Shown: positions 44,170 to 55,447, counted from the stretch's first letter. The stretch: 64,000 nucleotides of DNA from Mycobacterium sp. 141 (GCF_000382405.1 NZ_KB908263.1:87017-151016), one strand, 5' to 3'. Notes: generated from the sequence alone by a model not told the origin. A program made the numbers and translations.

Positions 44170-44232
44170 CTCACCACCCTATGCGGGCATCATCGTCAGC
44201 GCGAACGACCGGGCATCCCGGTCGGGGCCGAA

Positions 44233-44886
44233 TTACTTCTGGGTCACCTTCTTGGCGGGGGCCACCTTCTTGGCGGCGGCGGCCGGGGTGGCCGGAGCAG
44301 CCTTCTTGGCAGCAGGGGCGGCCGGGGTGGCAGGAGCGACCGCGGCGGCCTTCTTGACCGGGGCGGCCTTCTTGGCGGGAGCCGCCTCCTCGGCCTTCTT
44401 CGGCAGTTCGACACCGACCAGCTTGGCGGCACGCTCACCGACGGCGCGGGTCTGCGACGCCACGGTGCCCAGCGCGTCCTGGGTCAGTTCGGTGACCTGG
44501 TCGGTGTACTCCTCGACACGGCTGGCGGCCTCTTCGATCGCCGGCTGGCTGCGCAGGCGCTCCAGGGCGGCCTCGCCCCGCTCGACGAGCTTGTTGTAGG
44601 TCGCGGTGGCCTGATCGGCGTAGCCCTCGGCGGCCTTACGCAGTTCCTCGGAGGTGAACTTCTCGCGGAACTCCTCGAACTGGCCCGGCAGGTCTTCCTG
44701 CAGCTTGGTCAGGCGGGCGCGGCTCTCCTCGACACGGCTGTTGGCGTCGGTGCGGGCATCTTCGGCGCGCTCACGCAAGCTCGCGATGATCTCGTTCACG
44801 GTCGCCAGAGCCAGATCGGCGGCGCCGACGGCAGCGAACAGCGGAGCCTTGAGGTCCTCGACGGTGGGCTGGTTCTTCTCGGTCAT
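44233..44886 (-). CDS. hbhA: Heparin-binding hemagglutinin HbhA
   Basis: A 217-residue protein with a long coiled-coil helix (residues about 10-160; [31 protein letters not shown] heptads) and a C-terminal Lys/Ala/Pro-rich tail ([29 protein letters not shown]) that binds heparan sulfate and anionic lipids in mycobacteria. The start [21 protein letters not shown] at 44886 follows AAAGGA and matches the family. Roles reported for HbhA include adhesion and intracellular lipid inclusions. Downstream of the XRE-type regulator. Confidence 0.95.
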   Translation of the reverse strand: MTEKNQPTVEDLKAPLFAAVGAADLALATVNEIIASLRERAEDARTDANSRVEESRARLTKLQEDLPGQFEEFREKFTSEELRKAAEGYADQATATYNKLVERGEAALERLRSQPAIEEAASRVEEYTDQVTELTQDALGTVASQTRAVGERAAKLVGVELPKKAEEAAPAKKAAPVKKAAAVAPATPAAPAAKKAAPATPAAAAKKVAPAKKVTQK

Positions 44887-44899
44887 CTCGAATTTCCTT

Positions 44900-45367
44900 T
44901 CAGATGCTTGCAGTTGATGACGGGGGTGATTGCGGCGTTTCGGAAGGCGTCTCCGGCACCGACTCGTGCGGTGCCGACACCCCCGCTGCCGTGTCTTCGC
45001 TGCCCTCGTTCTGCTGACAGAAAGACGTGTAGATGTCGAGCAGCACCTGCTTCTGCCGCTCGGTGATCGCGGTGTCACCGACGATCGCGTCACGGACCTG
45101 GTTGCCCTCGGTGGGTTCGAGGATTCCGGCCCGCAGGTAGAGCACTTCGGCAGAAACCCGCAGTGCCTTGGCAATCTCCTTGAGCACATCGGCCGACGGC
45201 TTTCGCAGTCCCCGCTCGATCTGGCTGAGGTAGGGATTGCTGACGCCGGCCTTCTCGGCAAGTTGACGCACGGACACCTGTGCCGCTTCACGCTGGCTGC
45301 GGATGAAACTGCCGATATCCGATGCCGCACTGCTCACCACAGCGGCAAGATTCTCGTCCTGCGACAT
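44900..45367 (-). CDS. XRE-family helix-turn-helix regulator
   Basis: A 155-residue protein. HTH domain: [43 protein letters not shown] (lambda-repressor fold), followed by a helical segment ([25 protein letters not shown]) and a disordered Ser/Pro/Thr-rich tail. Conserved immediately upstream of hbhA in mycobacteria (Rv0474-like), with a 13-nt gap, so it may regulate its own operon. No ligand domain is visible. Confidence 0.9.
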   Translation of the reverse strand: MSQDENLAAVVSSAASDIGSFIRSQREAAQVSVRQLAEKAGVSNPYLSQIERGLRKPSADVLKEIAKALRVSAEVLYLRAGILEPTEGNQVRDAIVGDTAITERQKQVLLDIYTSFCQQNEGSEDTAAGVSAPHESVPETPSETPQSPPSSTASI

Positions 45368-45455
45368 GTTGAGCCTCGTTTCTATTTGGGCTTTCCGCTG
45401 ACGGAACCCACGGTACGAGCCGGTGCTAACAATTGCAAGCGCCTGCTAGCGCAGG

Positions 45456-46805
45456 TCAGAACAGCAGTTGACCGATCGCATAGATGACCAGACCCGCCAG
45501 CGCACCTACCACGGTGCCATTGATCCGGATGAATTGCAGGTCACGGCCGACGTGGAGTTCGATACGACGACTCGCCTCATCGGCATCCCAGCGTTCGATC
45601 GTCTCGGTGATGATCGCTGTGATCTCCGTCCCATACTCGCCGACCAGGTGTTTTGCGGCGCGCACGATCCAGTTGTCCACCTTGTCGCGGAGCTCGGCGT
45701 CGTCACACAGGGACTCTCCGATGCGCATCACCGAGTCGGCGATCCGGATCCGCAGAGCCGACGACGGATCGTCCACCGACTCGCCGATGATGCGTTTGGC
45801 CGCGTTCCAGGCGGTTTCGGCGGCCCTGGCCACCTCGTCACGGGCCATGATCTGCTCTTTGACATTTTCCGCGCGCTGAATGGTCGCGTCGTCGTTCTGC
45901 AGATCGTCGGCGAACTCGAACATGAAACGGGTGGCCGACCGGCGCAGCTCATGGTCGGGGTTGCGACGCACCTTGTCGGTGAAGTCCATCAGCTCGCGGT
46001 GGATCCGCTCGCCGACCAGATGATCGACCCACCGCGGCGACCAGGTCGGGGAATCACGCTCGATCACCCGCTCGATGACCTCACCGGCATTGAGCGACCA
46101 CTGGAACGCGCGGTCGCACAACAGCTGGATCAGCGCCTCCTGGCGGCCCTCGGCCAGCAGGGTGGCCAACACCCGTCCGATCGGCGGCCCCCACTTCGGC
46201 TCAGCGATGCGCTTGACGATCATCCGGTCCAGCACGTGTTGCACGTCTTCGTCGCGCAACAGCTCTACCCCGACCCGCAGCATGGTGGCGCTCTCCGAGG
46301 CCACCCGCTCGGCGTGAGAGCGGTCGGTGAGCCATTTGCCGAGCCGGCCCGCCACCTGCGCGTCGCGCACCTTGGTCTCGATCACCTGGGGCGACATGAA
46401 GTTCTCCCGCACGAAGGCGCCGAGTCCCTCACCGAGCTGGTCCTTCTTGCGCTTGATGATCGCGGTGTGCGGGATGGGGATGCCCAACGGATGACGGAAC
46501 AGCGCCGTCACGGCGAACCAGTCCGCCAGAGCACCCACCATGCCGGCCTCCGCTGCGGCCCGCACATACCCGATCCACGGTGCCGCTGCGGCGCCGCGGG
46601 ACTGCGCCCAGGTGCACACGAGGTAGATCGCCGTGGCGCCCAGCAGGAAGCCGAGAGCGACGGCCTTCATCCGCCGCAAACCACGCCGACGCTCGGCATC
46701 CGCTGCCGAATCGGCACCTGCCAGCGTCTCGGCAAAACTCGCCCGCTGAGCAGGAAGCGCACGCAAACCTGGTTCGGATCTATGTGCCACGTCTCCATCA
46801 TCCAC
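45456..46805 (-). CDS. DUF445 membrane protein
   Basis: A 449-residue protein: N-terminal membrane helix (MKAVALGFLLGATAIYLVCTWAQS), then ALADWFAVTALFRHPLGIPIPHTAIIKRKKDQLGEGLGAFVRENF, the conserved signature of DUF445 (YjiN) proteins, a long helical domain, and a C-terminal membrane helix (GTVVGALAGLVIYAIGQLLF). Function unknown. Start at ATG 46805. Divergent from the TetR gene. Confidence 0.88.
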   Translation of the reverse strand: MDDGDVAHRSEPGLRALPAQRASFAETLAGADSAADAERRRGLRRMKAVALGFLLGATAIYLVCTWAQSRGAAAAPWIGYVRAAAEAGMVGALADWFAVTALFRHPLGIPIPHTAIIKRKKDQLGEGLGAFVRENFMSPQVIETKVRDAQVAGRLGKWLTDRSHAERVASESATMLRVGVELLRDEDVQHVLDRMIVKRIAEPKWGPPIGRVLATLLAEGRQEALIQLLCDRAFQWSLNAGEVIERVIERDSPTWSPRWVDHLVGERIHRELMDFTDKVRRNPDHELRRSATRFMFEFADDLQNDDATIQRAENVKEQIMARDEVARAAETAWNAAKRIIGESVDDPSSALRIRIADSVMRIGESLCDDAELRDKVDNWIVRAAKHLVGEYGTEITAIITETIERWDADEASRRIELHVGRDLQFIRINGTVVGALAGLVIYAIGQLLF

Positions 46806-46896
46806 AACGGCGTGGCCGAGGGCTCGATCCCACGGCCCGACAGCAGGTGTCCCGCCGTACTATCGAGTGGAACTAGGGAATGGGACTACTGCGACA

Positions 46897-47589
46897 GTGG
46901 CACAGCAGACTCCGCCGGCGACGGTGAAGACCGATGGACGTAAACGGCGCTGGCACCAACACAAGGTGGAGCGACGTAACGAGCTGGTAGATGGCACCCT
47001 CGAGGCCATCCGTCGGCTCGGCAGCAACGTCAGTATGGACGAGATCGCGGCGGAAATCGGGGTCTCCAAGACCGTGTTGTACCGCTACTTCGTCGACAAG
47101 AGCGATCTCACCACCGCGGTCATGATGCGTTTCGCCCAGACCACGCTGATCCCCAACATGGCCGCGGCGCTGTCATCCAATCTGGACGGCTTCGACCTCA
47201 CCCGCGAAATCATCAAGGTGTATGTCGAGACGGTGGCCGCCGAACCCGAGCCGTACCAATTCGTGATGACGAGCAACTCGGCAAGCAAGAGCAAGGCGGT
47301 CGCGGATTCCGAGCAGATCATCGCGCGCATGCTCGCGGTGATGCTGCGCCGCCGAATGGCCGACGTGGGGATGGACACCGGCGGAGTGGATGCGTGGGCG
47401 TTCCACACCGTCGGCGGCGTACAACTGGCCACGCATTCGTGGATGTCGAACCCGCGGATCACCGCGGACGAGCTCATCGACTACCTGACCATGCTGTCGT
47501 GGAACGCGCTGTGCGGCATCGTCGAGGTCGGCGGTTCGCTGGAGAAATTCAACTCGCAGCCGCATCCTTCCCCGGTATTGCCGCCGTAG
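46897..47589 (+). CDS. TetR-family transcriptional regulator
   Basis: A 230-residue TetR regulator. HTH: NVSMDEIAAEIGVSKTVLYRYFVDKSDL. The C-terminal helical domain senses an unknown ligand (YQFVMTSNSASKSKAVADSEQIIARML). I take GTG 46897 (VAQQTPPATVKTDGRKRRW), as the longer frame has no family match. In M. tuberculosis the orthologous position holds Rv0472c. Followed 17 nt later by the PPK2 gene. Confidence 0.92.
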   Translation: MAQQTPPATVKTDGRKRRWHQHKVERRNELVDGTLEAIRRLGSNVSMDEIAAEIGVSKTVLYRYFVDKSDLTTAVMMRFAQTTLIPNMAAALSSNLDGFDLTREIIKVYVETVAAEPEPYQFVMTSNSASKSKAVADSEQIIARMLAVMLRRRMADVGMDTGGVDAWAFHTVGGVQLATHSWMSNPRITADELIDYLTMLSWNALCGIVEVGGSLEKFNSQPHPSPVLPP

Positions 47590-47606
47590 CTGCTTGACTA
47601 GGCCGG

Positions 47607-48485
47607 GTGACGACCAGCGACAAGCCCGACGACGAACTGCCGGCGCAGTGGAGCCACGAGCCGCATCACCATCTGGAGTTCCGCGCCGGCGACAAAGTCG
47701 TCGACATCGATCCCGATGCGATCCCGGGGTTCAAAGGTTCCAAGCGCGACGCACCCGAATTGCAGGCCGAGCGCAACGCCCGGTTCGCCGGGCTGCAGGA
47801 GATGCTGTATGCGGCCAGCCGCGCAGGAGACTCACGCTCACTGCTGTTGGTGCTGCAGGGCATGGACACCGCCGGCAAGGGCGGTATCGTCAAACACGTT
47901 GTGGGAGCGGGTAATCCACAAGGAATCCGGTATGCGAGCTTCGGCAAGCCGACCGAGGAAGAGCTGGCGCACCACTACCTGTGGCGGATCCGCAAGGCGC
48001 TGCCGCCGGCCGGCCATATCGGCGTGTTCGACCGGTCCCACTACGAGGACGTGCTCATCGTCCGAGTACACAGTCTGGTTCCGCCGGACGTCTGGGAAGC
48101 CCGCTACGACGAGATCAACGCTTTCGAGAAGGAACTCGTCGACTCCGGCACCAAGATCGTCAAGGTCGCGATGTTCGTCTCGCTCGACGAGCAGAAGCGC
48201 CGCCTCGCCCAAAGGCTGGACCGTACCGACAAATTCTGGAAGTACAACCCGGCAGATATCGACGAGCGCATGCTCTGGCCGCAGTACCAGGAGGCCTATC
48301 AGGCTGTGCTGGACCGTACCTCGACCGAGTACGCGCCCTGGCACATCGTGCCGTGCAACCGCAAGTGGTACAGCCGGCTGGCGATCCTGGAGTTGCTCAT
48401 CGAGGCGCTGAAGCAATTCGACTTGAGTTGGCCGGCAGCCGATTTCGACGTCAAAACAGAGAAGCACCGCCTCGCTTCGGCGTGA
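47607..48485 (+). CDS. Polyphosphate kinase 2 family protein
   Basis: A 292-residue PPK2. Walker A LLLVLQGMDTAGKGGIVKHV (GMDTAGKGG at 85-93), the lid/Walker-B region GVFDRSHYEDVLIVRVHSLVP (D142), and WKYNPADIDERMLWPQYQEAY, PWHIVPCNRKWYSRL. Uses polyphosphate to phosphorylate (d)NDP or NMP, or the reverse; class cannot be fixed by eye. GTG start at 47607. Its stop is directly followed by a long palindrome (48488-48563). Confidence 0.92.
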   Translation: MTTSDKPDDELPAQWSHEPHHHLEFRAGDKVVDIDPDAIPGFKGSKRDAPELQAERNARFAGLQEMLYAASRAGDSRSLLLVLQGMDTAGKGGIVKHVVGAGNPQGIRYASFGKPTEEELAHHYLWRIRKALPPAGHIGVFDRSHYEDVLIVRVHSLVPPDVWEARYDEINAFEKELVDSGTKIVKVAMFVSLDEQKRRLAQRLDRTDKFWKYNPADIDERMLWPQYQEAYQAVLDRTSTEYAPWHIVPCNRKWYSRLAILELLIEALKQFDLSWPAADFDVKTEKHRLASA

Positions 48486-48487
48486 TC

Positions 48488-48563
48488 GTTCCGCCCACAC
48501 TACGGTTTTTGGCGCGAAATCCCGGAACTCGCACCAAAAACCGTAGTGTCGTGAGGCGGGAAC
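48488..48563. repeat. Long intergenic palindrome, copy A
   Basis: A near-perfect inverted repeat starting 2 nt after the PPK2 stop. The inner stem ACACTACGGTTTTTGG (48497-48512) pairs with CCAAAAACCGTAGTGT (48534-48549), and the outer arms GTTCCGCC and GGCGGGAAC add a further stem. The core and loop recur at 55448-55491 with compensatory changes. Its place after a stop codon suggests a terminator, but sequence conservation outside the stem suggests a dispersed repeat family. Confidence 0.8.
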
Positions 48564-48594
48564 CGGGCTGGCGCCCACTGCGTCGAATATCGTT

Positions 48595-49452
48595 GTGGGG
48601 GACATCATCGTGGGGACCGAGGCGCTCGCCGCTGAGGCCGTCACCCGGTACGCACTTCGTACCAGCTATCGTAAGATTCACCAAAACATCTATATTCCAA
48701 AGGATTTCACGCTCGACGCACGGTCAAGGGCAAGTGCCGCATGGCTGTGGTCTCGCCGCAGCGCAACCCTGGCCGGATACTCCGCGGCGGCAGTGCTCGG
48801 CAGCAAGTGGCTACCCACTGACGCGCCCGCCGAGCTTGCCCGCATCCGTCACCCCTCGCCACCGGGCATCCTGATCCACACCGGCGTGATCGCCGACGAC
48901 GAAGTCGACGTCGTCGACGGCATGACCTGCACCAGCGTCGCCCGCACCTGCTACGACATCGGACGCCGCCGACCGCTCGACACTGCGATCATCCAGATCG
49001 ATGCGCTGCTCAACGTGACAAACGTCGGGGTGGACCGGGTCAAAGGCATCGCGGAGCGCTATCCGGGCGCCCGCGGTATCCGGCGGTTACGGAGCGCACT
49101 CGATCTCGCCGACGCTGGAGCCGAATCACCGCAGGAAACCCGGCTGCGTCTGCTGCTCGTCCGCGGCGGAGTCCCCCGGCCCGCCACTCAGATCCCGGTT
49201 GCAGACGAGCGAGGGCGGGTGCGCCGGCGGATCGATATGGGATGGCCGGAGTGGACGGTCGGCGTCGAGTACGACGGAGAACAGCACTGGACGAACCCCG
49301 AGAACCATGAGAACGACATCGTCCGGTTGGAATTCCTGGCCTCACGCGGCTGGACGATCGTGCGGGTGAGCGCCCGGCAACTACGGTATCGAGGACCCGA
49401 GATTGTCGCCCGCGCCTGGAATGCGCTCCATCGGGCGGGGTATCCCCGCTAA
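48595..49452 (+). CDS. DUF559-domain protein with AbiEi-like N-terminus
   Basis: A 285-residue protein. The N-terminal 130 residues resemble AbiEi-type antitoxin winged-helix proteins (VTRYALRTSYRKIHQNIYIP, SRRSATLAGYSAAAVLGSKW, TCTSVARTCYDIGRRRP). The C-terminal part is DUF559/Vsr-like with the nuclease-type core RIDMGWPEWTVGVEYDGEQHW (Asp and Glu of a PD-(D/E)xK-like site). Common in mycobacteria in multiple copies; biological role unknown. GTG start 32 nt after palindrome A. It interrupts the usual PPK2/TetR to mycolic-acid-methyltransferase neighbourhood, so it looks accessory. Confidence 0.78.
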   Translation: MGDIIVGTEALAAEAVTRYALRTSYRKIHQNIYIPKDFTLDARSRASAAWLWSRRSATLAGYSAAAVLGSKWLPTDAPAELARIRHPSPPGILIHTGVIADDEVDVVDGMTCTSVARTCYDIGRRRPLDTAIIQIDALLNVTNVGVDRVKGIAERYPGARGIRRLRSALDLADAGAESPQETRLRLLLVRGGVPRPATQIPVADERGRVRRRIDMGWPEWTVGVEYDGEQHWTNPENHENDIVRLEFLASRGWTIVRVSARQLRYRGPEIVARAWNALHRAGYPR

Positions 49453-49468
49453 ATGCACCGAGGCTGAA

Positions 49469-51348
<1,880 letters not shown>

Positions 51349-51383
51349 TATTTCACTTTCGTCTCGATGTCCCGGACACGCGA

Positions 51384-51416
51384 CAGGCCCCGCCCAAGAA
51401 TTCTGAGCGGGGCCTG
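51384..51416 (-). terminator. Hairpin terminator between icl and fadB2
   Basis: CAGGCCCCGC and GCGGGGCCTG form a perfect 10-bp stem with a 13-nt loop, 36 nt upstream of the fadB2 start and about 110 nt after the icl stop. There is no U-tract on the minus strand, as usual in mycobacteria. It would limit icl read-through into fadB2. Confidence 0.65.
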
Positions 51417-51442
51417 CTGCTGTCAACCTTTGGCGGCCGAAG

Positions 51443-51530
51443 ATCAGTGGCTCAGTGGCTCCAGCTAGTCGGTTCCACTTCGCAAGCTCAGTGGCTCCAG
51501 CTAGTCGGTTCCACTTCGCAAGCTCAGTGG
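51443..51530. repeat. 36-bp tandem repeat at the icl stop codon
   Basis: The unit beginning CTCAGTGGCTCCAGCTAGTC recurs exactly 36 bp apart (51451 and 51487), with a third partial copy at 51523 that contains the icl stop codon, and a further 8-bp fragment before the first. On the minus strand each copy carries CCACTGAG, the stop context of icl. Being 36 bp long, repeat-number changes would keep frame. It looks like a duplication of the gene's end into its 3' flank. Confidence 0.85.
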
Positions 51531-52810
51531 AACTGGCCCTCTTCGGTCGAGCCCGCGAGCGCGGTGGTCGAGCTGGTCGGATCCACGGTGGTGGCGATCC
51601 GGTCGAAGTAACCGGCGCCGACCTCACGCTGGTGCTTGGTGGCGGTGTAGCCGCGCGCCTCGGCGGCGAACTCGCGTTCCTGCAGCTCGACGTAGGCGGC
51701 CATCTGGTTGCGGGCATAACCGTATGCCAGATCGAACATCGAGTAGTTCAGGGCGTGGAAGCCGGCAAGCGTGATGAACTGGAACTTGAAGCCCATCGCG
51801 CCGAGCTCCTTCTGGAACTTCGCAATGGTCGCGTCGTCGAGGTGCTTGCGCCAGTTGAACGACGGCGAGCAGTTGTAGGCCAGCATCTGGTCGGGGAACT
51901 CGCTCTTGACGCCCTCGGCGAACTTAGCCGCCAGCTCCAGGTCCGGCGTGCCGGTCTCCATCCAGATCAGGTCGGAGTACGGCGCGTAGGCCCTGGCCCG
52001 GGCGATGCACGGCTCCAGGCCGTTGCGGACTCGGTAGAAGCCCTCGGCGGTGCGTTCGCCGGTGATGAACGGGCGATCGCGCTCGTCGACGTCGCTGGTG
52101 ATCAGGGTGGCGGCCTCGGCGTCGGTACGGGCGATGACGACGGTCGGCACGTCGGCCACATCGGCAGCCAGGCGTGCCGAGGTCAGGGTGCGGATGTGCT
52201 GCTGGGTCGGGATCAGCACCTTGCCGCCGAGGTGACCACACTTCTTCTCCGAGGCCAGCTGGTCCTCCCAGTGCGAACCGGCCACACCCGCCGCGATCAT
52301 GGCCTTCTGCAGCTCATAGACATTGAGCGCACCGCCGAAGCCGGCCTCACCGTCGGCGACGATCGGCGCGAGCCAGTTCTCGACGGAGGTGTCGCCCTCG
52401 ACCTTGGCGATCTCGTCGGCGCGCAGCAGCGCGTTATTGATACGGCGGACGACCTGCGGCACCGAGTTGGCCGGGTACAGGCTCTGGTCGGGGTAGGTGT
52501 GGCCGGAGAGGTTGGCGTCACCGGCGACCTGCCAACCCGACAGGTAGATGGCCTTGAGGCCGGCACGGACCTGCTGCACGGCCATGTTGCCGGTCAGCGC
52601 GCCGAGCGCGTTGACGAAGTCCATGTTGTGGAGCTGATCCCACAGCACCTCGGCGCCGCGGCGGGCCAGGGTGGCCTCCTCGACGACGTGGCCCTGCAGT
52701 GCGACGACGTCTGCCGGGGTGTAGGTGCGGGTGACGCCCTTCCAGCGGGGGTTGTGATCCCAGTCGTGCTGAATCTGTTCCGGTGACTTGGGGGTGCCCA
52801 CGGTCGACAT
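51524..52810 (-). CDS. icl: Isocitrate lyase
   Basis: Glyoxylate-shunt enzyme (also methylisocitrate lyase in mycobacteria), cleaving isocitrate to succinate and glyoxylate. 428 residues, identical in length class to M. tuberculosis Icl1. Catalytic C191 in [46 protein letters not shown] and [11 protein letters not shown] are present. The C-terminus reads STEEGQFH. Strong SD-like GGAGCAG before the ATG. A RamB-like site lies about 155 nt upstream, and ramB itself is encoded 1.2 kb away. Confidence 0.98.
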   Translation of the reverse strand: MSTVGTPKSPEQIQHDWDHNPRWKGVTRTYTPADVVALQGHVVEEATLARRGAEVLWDQLHNMDFVNALGALTGNMAVQQVRAGLKAIYLSGWQVAGDANLSGHTYPDQSLYPANSVPQVVRRINNALLRADEIAKVEGDTSVENWLAPIVADGEAGFGGALNVYELQKAMIAAGVAGSHWEDQLASEKKCGHLGGKVLIPTQQHIRTLTSARLAADVADVPTVVIARTDAEAATLITSDVDERDRPFITGERTAEGFYRVRNGLEPCIARARAYAPYSDLIWMETGTPDLELAAKFAEGVKSEFPDQMLAYNCSPSFNWRKHLDDATIAKFQKELGAMGFKFQFITLAGFHALNYSMFDLAYGYARNQMAAYVELQEREFAAEARGYTATKHQREVGAGYFDRIATTVDPTSSTTALAGSTEEGQFH

Positions 52811-52962
52811 AGAACTGCTCCTTCGGTTGTAAGTTGCCGCCGACGCCGTCCGGTCTTGTTAACGCCGCAGCAGCTTCACTGATGTGCTAATTCGACGATG
52901 GCACAGCACATAACCGCAGGTCCACCTGTTTCAATTGCCAATTTTCGCCAAATGGCAGCGTT

Positions 52963-52982
52963 AACTTGCAAAGTTTGCGAAG
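52963..52982. promoter_or_regulatory. Candidate RamB-binding site in the icl upstream region
   Basis: ACTTGCAAAGTTTGCGAAG contains two directly repeated copies of a TTGCAAA/TTGCGAA half-site, the core recognised by RamB in corynebacteria and mycobacteria (recalled). It sits in the 260-bp non-coding gap 52811-53070 between icl and the thioesterase gene, where no other gene is seen. This region is noticeably AT-richer than its surroundings. Confidence 0.5.
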
Positions 52983-53070
52983 AAATATGATGGCTGTACC
53001 GGTTCAGAAGCTACCCGTGGGTAACCGATTTGTGCAGGTCAGTACGCTCGTACTGTTAAACCGGAAGTAA

Positions 53071-53892
53071 TCAGAGGGAGAACAGCGTGGCGATGGCTTT
53101 GGCCTCGTCGCCGACCACATATGTGAGCGTTATAACAGTCCGGTCGGCCAGCTCCGGCCCGAACTCGTCCGTCGACCCCGCCGGGTACACGTGCGAGAGG
53201 ATCTCGAGCTTCTCGCCGAGAGCCACCGCGGCGTCGTGCTCGATGGCCACCCGTAGTGGTCCGGCGAGCAGCTCCGGGCGGGAATGCAGGTAGTCCTCGA
53301 TGACCGTCCAGTAGACCGAGTTGTTCATGTGGTCGAACAGGTCGATGTCCGACACCCGGACCGGATATTCCTTGATCTCGACTGCGTCCTCGCGGCTGCC
53401 CGGTCTCAAGTAGGGCTTCCAGCGCAGCCGGGACTCGTCCGTGGTCCGTCGCAGACCTTCGAGGAAGTCGTCGGAGATGCGGGCCGGCCCCTGGGTCTCG
53501 CGGTTGATGTTGATCCAGAACGCCTCAGATTCCATCAGGCCGCCCTTGCGGCCATCTATGCGAACCCGCATCTCACACCACCGGTTCGACGTCCCCGAAC
53601 ACCAACGCCGCATGCGCAGCATGTCCTGGAACTCGACGGGACGGATCAGGTCGATCATGGTCCGCCGGACGATCCACAGCGGGTGGGTCTCCTCGAAGCC
53701 CATCTCCCGCAGCTGATCGGATCCGATGTCCTGGATGTGGCGACACGCGGCGTCGAACCGCAGCCGGCCCACCCGATCGATGTCGCCGACCCGCAGCGGC
53801 CATTCGCGGTCGAAGACGTCGGGATGCGGATCCGGTACCGGCATCATGACTTTGCCCAGTCCGGCTGTCGACTTGTCTGCGGAACCCGTCAT
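53071..53892 (-). CDS. Acyl-ACP thioesterase-family (double hot-dog) protein
   Basis: A 273-residue double hot-dog protein of the FatA/FatB family. First hot-dog: FDREWPLRVGDIDRVGRLRFDAACRHIQD with WCEMRVRIDGRKGGLMESEAFWININ. Second: YPVRVSDIDLFDHMNNSVYWTVIEDYL, where the DHMNN motif is the usual catalytic Asn/His site. Predicted to hydrolyse acyl-ACP or acyl-CoA; substrate unproven. ATG 53892 follows GGGGAGAT. Divergent from ramB. In the Rv0466 position next to icl. Confidence 0.88.
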   Translation of the reverse strand: MTGSADKSTAGLGKVMMPVPDPHPDVFDREWPLRVGDIDRVGRLRFDAACRHIQDIGSDQLREMGFEETHPLWIVRRTMIDLIRPVEFQDMLRMRRWCSGTSNRWCEMRVRIDGRKGGLMESEAFWININRETQGPARISDDFLEGLRRTTDESRLRWKPYLRPGSREDAVEIKEYPVRVSDIDLFDHMNNSVYWTVIEDYLHSRPELLAGPLRVAIEHDAAVALGEKLEILSHVYPAGSTDEFGPELADRTVITLTYVVGDEAKAIATLFSL

Positions 53893-54009
53893 CTCGATCT
53901 CCCCAATCGGTCGTCCAGACCGATCATGCCAGGCACCGCGATACCGCCCCAACGATCGCTCTGCCAAGCATGCAAAGCCACCCCTCGCACCGTAGCTAGG
54001 CTGGTTGAC

Positions 54010-55434
54010 GTGGCAAAAACCTTCGTCGGCTCGCGGGTGCGGCAACTGCGTGGCGAACGCGGTTTCAGCCAGGCCGCACTGGCGCAGATGCTCGACATAT
54101 CCCCCAGCTACCTCAACCAGATCGAGCATGACGTACGGCCCCTGACGGTGTCGGTGTTGCTGCGCATCACCGAGGTGTTCGGCGTGGATGCCACCTTCTT
54201 CGCATCCCACGACGACACCCGTTTGGTCGCCGAACTGCGCGAGGTGACGCTGGACCGCGACCTCGGCATCGATGTCGACGTCGCCGAGGTCGCCGACATC
54301 GTCAACACCCACCCGACGCTGGCGCAGGCGATGGTCAATCTGCATCAACGTTATCGGCTCACCACAACACAACTCGCTGCAGTCACCGAAGGCCGCTATT
54401 CCGACAGCAGCGGCAGCGGATCGATAACCATGCCGCACGAGGAAGTTCGCGACTTCTTCTACCAGCGGCAGAACTATCTGCACGAACTCGACACCGCCGC
54501 AGAAGATTTCACCATCCGCATGCGGACGCACCGCGCCGAGCTTTCGCGCGAGCTCTCCGAACGACTCATCATGGTGCACGGCGTGCGCATCGTCAAACGT
54601 ATCGATCCCGGCGACACCGTGATGCACCGCTACGACCCGCAGACCAAGACGCTGGAGATCGGCGGTCATCTTTCCTCGGGGCAGTACGTGTTCAAGCTCG
54701 CCGCCGAGCTGGCTTATCTGGAATTTGGCGACCTGATCGATGCGCAGGTCGCCGAAGGCAACTTCACCAGCGACGAATCACGCAAGCTCGCGCGACTGGG
54801 GCTGGCCAACTACTTCGCGGCCGCCACCGTGCTGCCCTACCGGCAGTTCCACGAGGTCGCCGAGAACTTCCGCTACGACGTCGAGCGTCTGTCCGCCTTC
54901 TACTCCGTGAGCTATGAGACTGTCTCCCATCGGCTTTCGACGCTGCAACGCCCGTCGATGCGTGGTGTACCGTTGTCGTTCGTCCGCGTCGACCGGGCCG
55001 GGAACATGTCAAAGCGCCAGTCCGCCACCGGTTTCCACTTCTCCTCCTCGGGCGGCACCTGCCCGCTGTGGAATGTCTACGAGACGTTCGGCAACCCGGG
55101 CAAGATCCTGGTGCAGATCGCCCAGATGCCCGACGGACGCAATTACATGTGGGTGGCCCGCACCGTCGAGCGTCGCGCTTCGCGATATGGCCAGCCCGGC
55201 AAGACTTTCGCGATCGGCCTCGGTTGCGAATTGCGTCATGCCCATCGACTGGTCTACTCCGACGGCCTGGACCTCTCGGGTGAGGTCAGCACACCGATCG
55301 GGTCCGGATGCCGGGTGTGCGAACGCGACAACTGCCCTCAGCGGGCCTTCCCCGCCCTCGGGAGGGCGCTGGACCTCGACGAACACCGCTCGACAGTGTT
55401 GCCGTATCTGGTCAAGAAGTCCTCAAATTTGTGA
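54010..55434 (+). CDS. ramB: RamB-type regulator of acetate metabolism
   Basis: A 474-residue regulator, the same length I recall for M. tuberculosis RamB. N-terminal XRE helix-turn-helix (VGSRVRQLRGERGFSQAALAQMLDISPSYLNQIEHDVRPL), a central ImmA/IrrE-like region with a degenerate site (LAAELAYLEFGDLIDAQV), and a C-terminal short-chain-fatty-acid regulator domain (ScfR-like) with the CRVCERDNCPQRAFP cysteine motif. In mycobacteria and corynebacteria RamB represses icl and acetate genes. GTG 54010 start. Followed by palindrome B. Confidence 0.95.
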   Translation: MAKTFVGSRVRQLRGERGFSQAALAQMLDISPSYLNQIEHDVRPLTVSVLLRITEVFGVDATFFASHDDTRLVAELREVTLDRDLGIDVDVAEVADIVNTHPTLAQAMVNLHQRYRLTTTQLAAVTEGRYSDSSGSGSITMPHEEVRDFFYQRQNYLHELDTAAEDFTIRMRTHRAELSRELSERLIMVHGVRIVKRIDPGDTVMHRYDPQTKTLEIGGHLSSGQYVFKLAAELAYLEFGDLIDAQVAEGNFTSDESRKLARLGLANYFAAATVLPYRQFHEVAENFRYDVERLSAFYSVSYETVSHRLSTLQRPSMRGVPLSFVRVDRAGNMSKRQSATGFHFSSSGGTCPLWNVYETFGNPGKILVQIAQMPDGRNYMWVARTVERRASRYGQPGKTFAIGLGCELRHAHRLVYSDGLDLSGEVSTPIGSGCRVCERDNCPQRAFPALGRALDLDEHRSTVLPYLVKKSSNL

Positions 55435-55447
55435 TCTCCGCCGAGAG

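Noticed and set aside
48488..48563. tRNA-like or small-RNA gene suggested by strong secondary structure
   Set aside because: The structure is a simple long hairpin with no cloverleaf, anticodon arm or CCA context, so it is better explained as a palindrome repeat or terminator.
51443..51530. CRISPR-like array at the icl stop codon
   Set aside because: The 36-bp units are contiguous with no spacers and only about 2.3 copies, and no cas genes are in the window. It is a plain tandem duplication.
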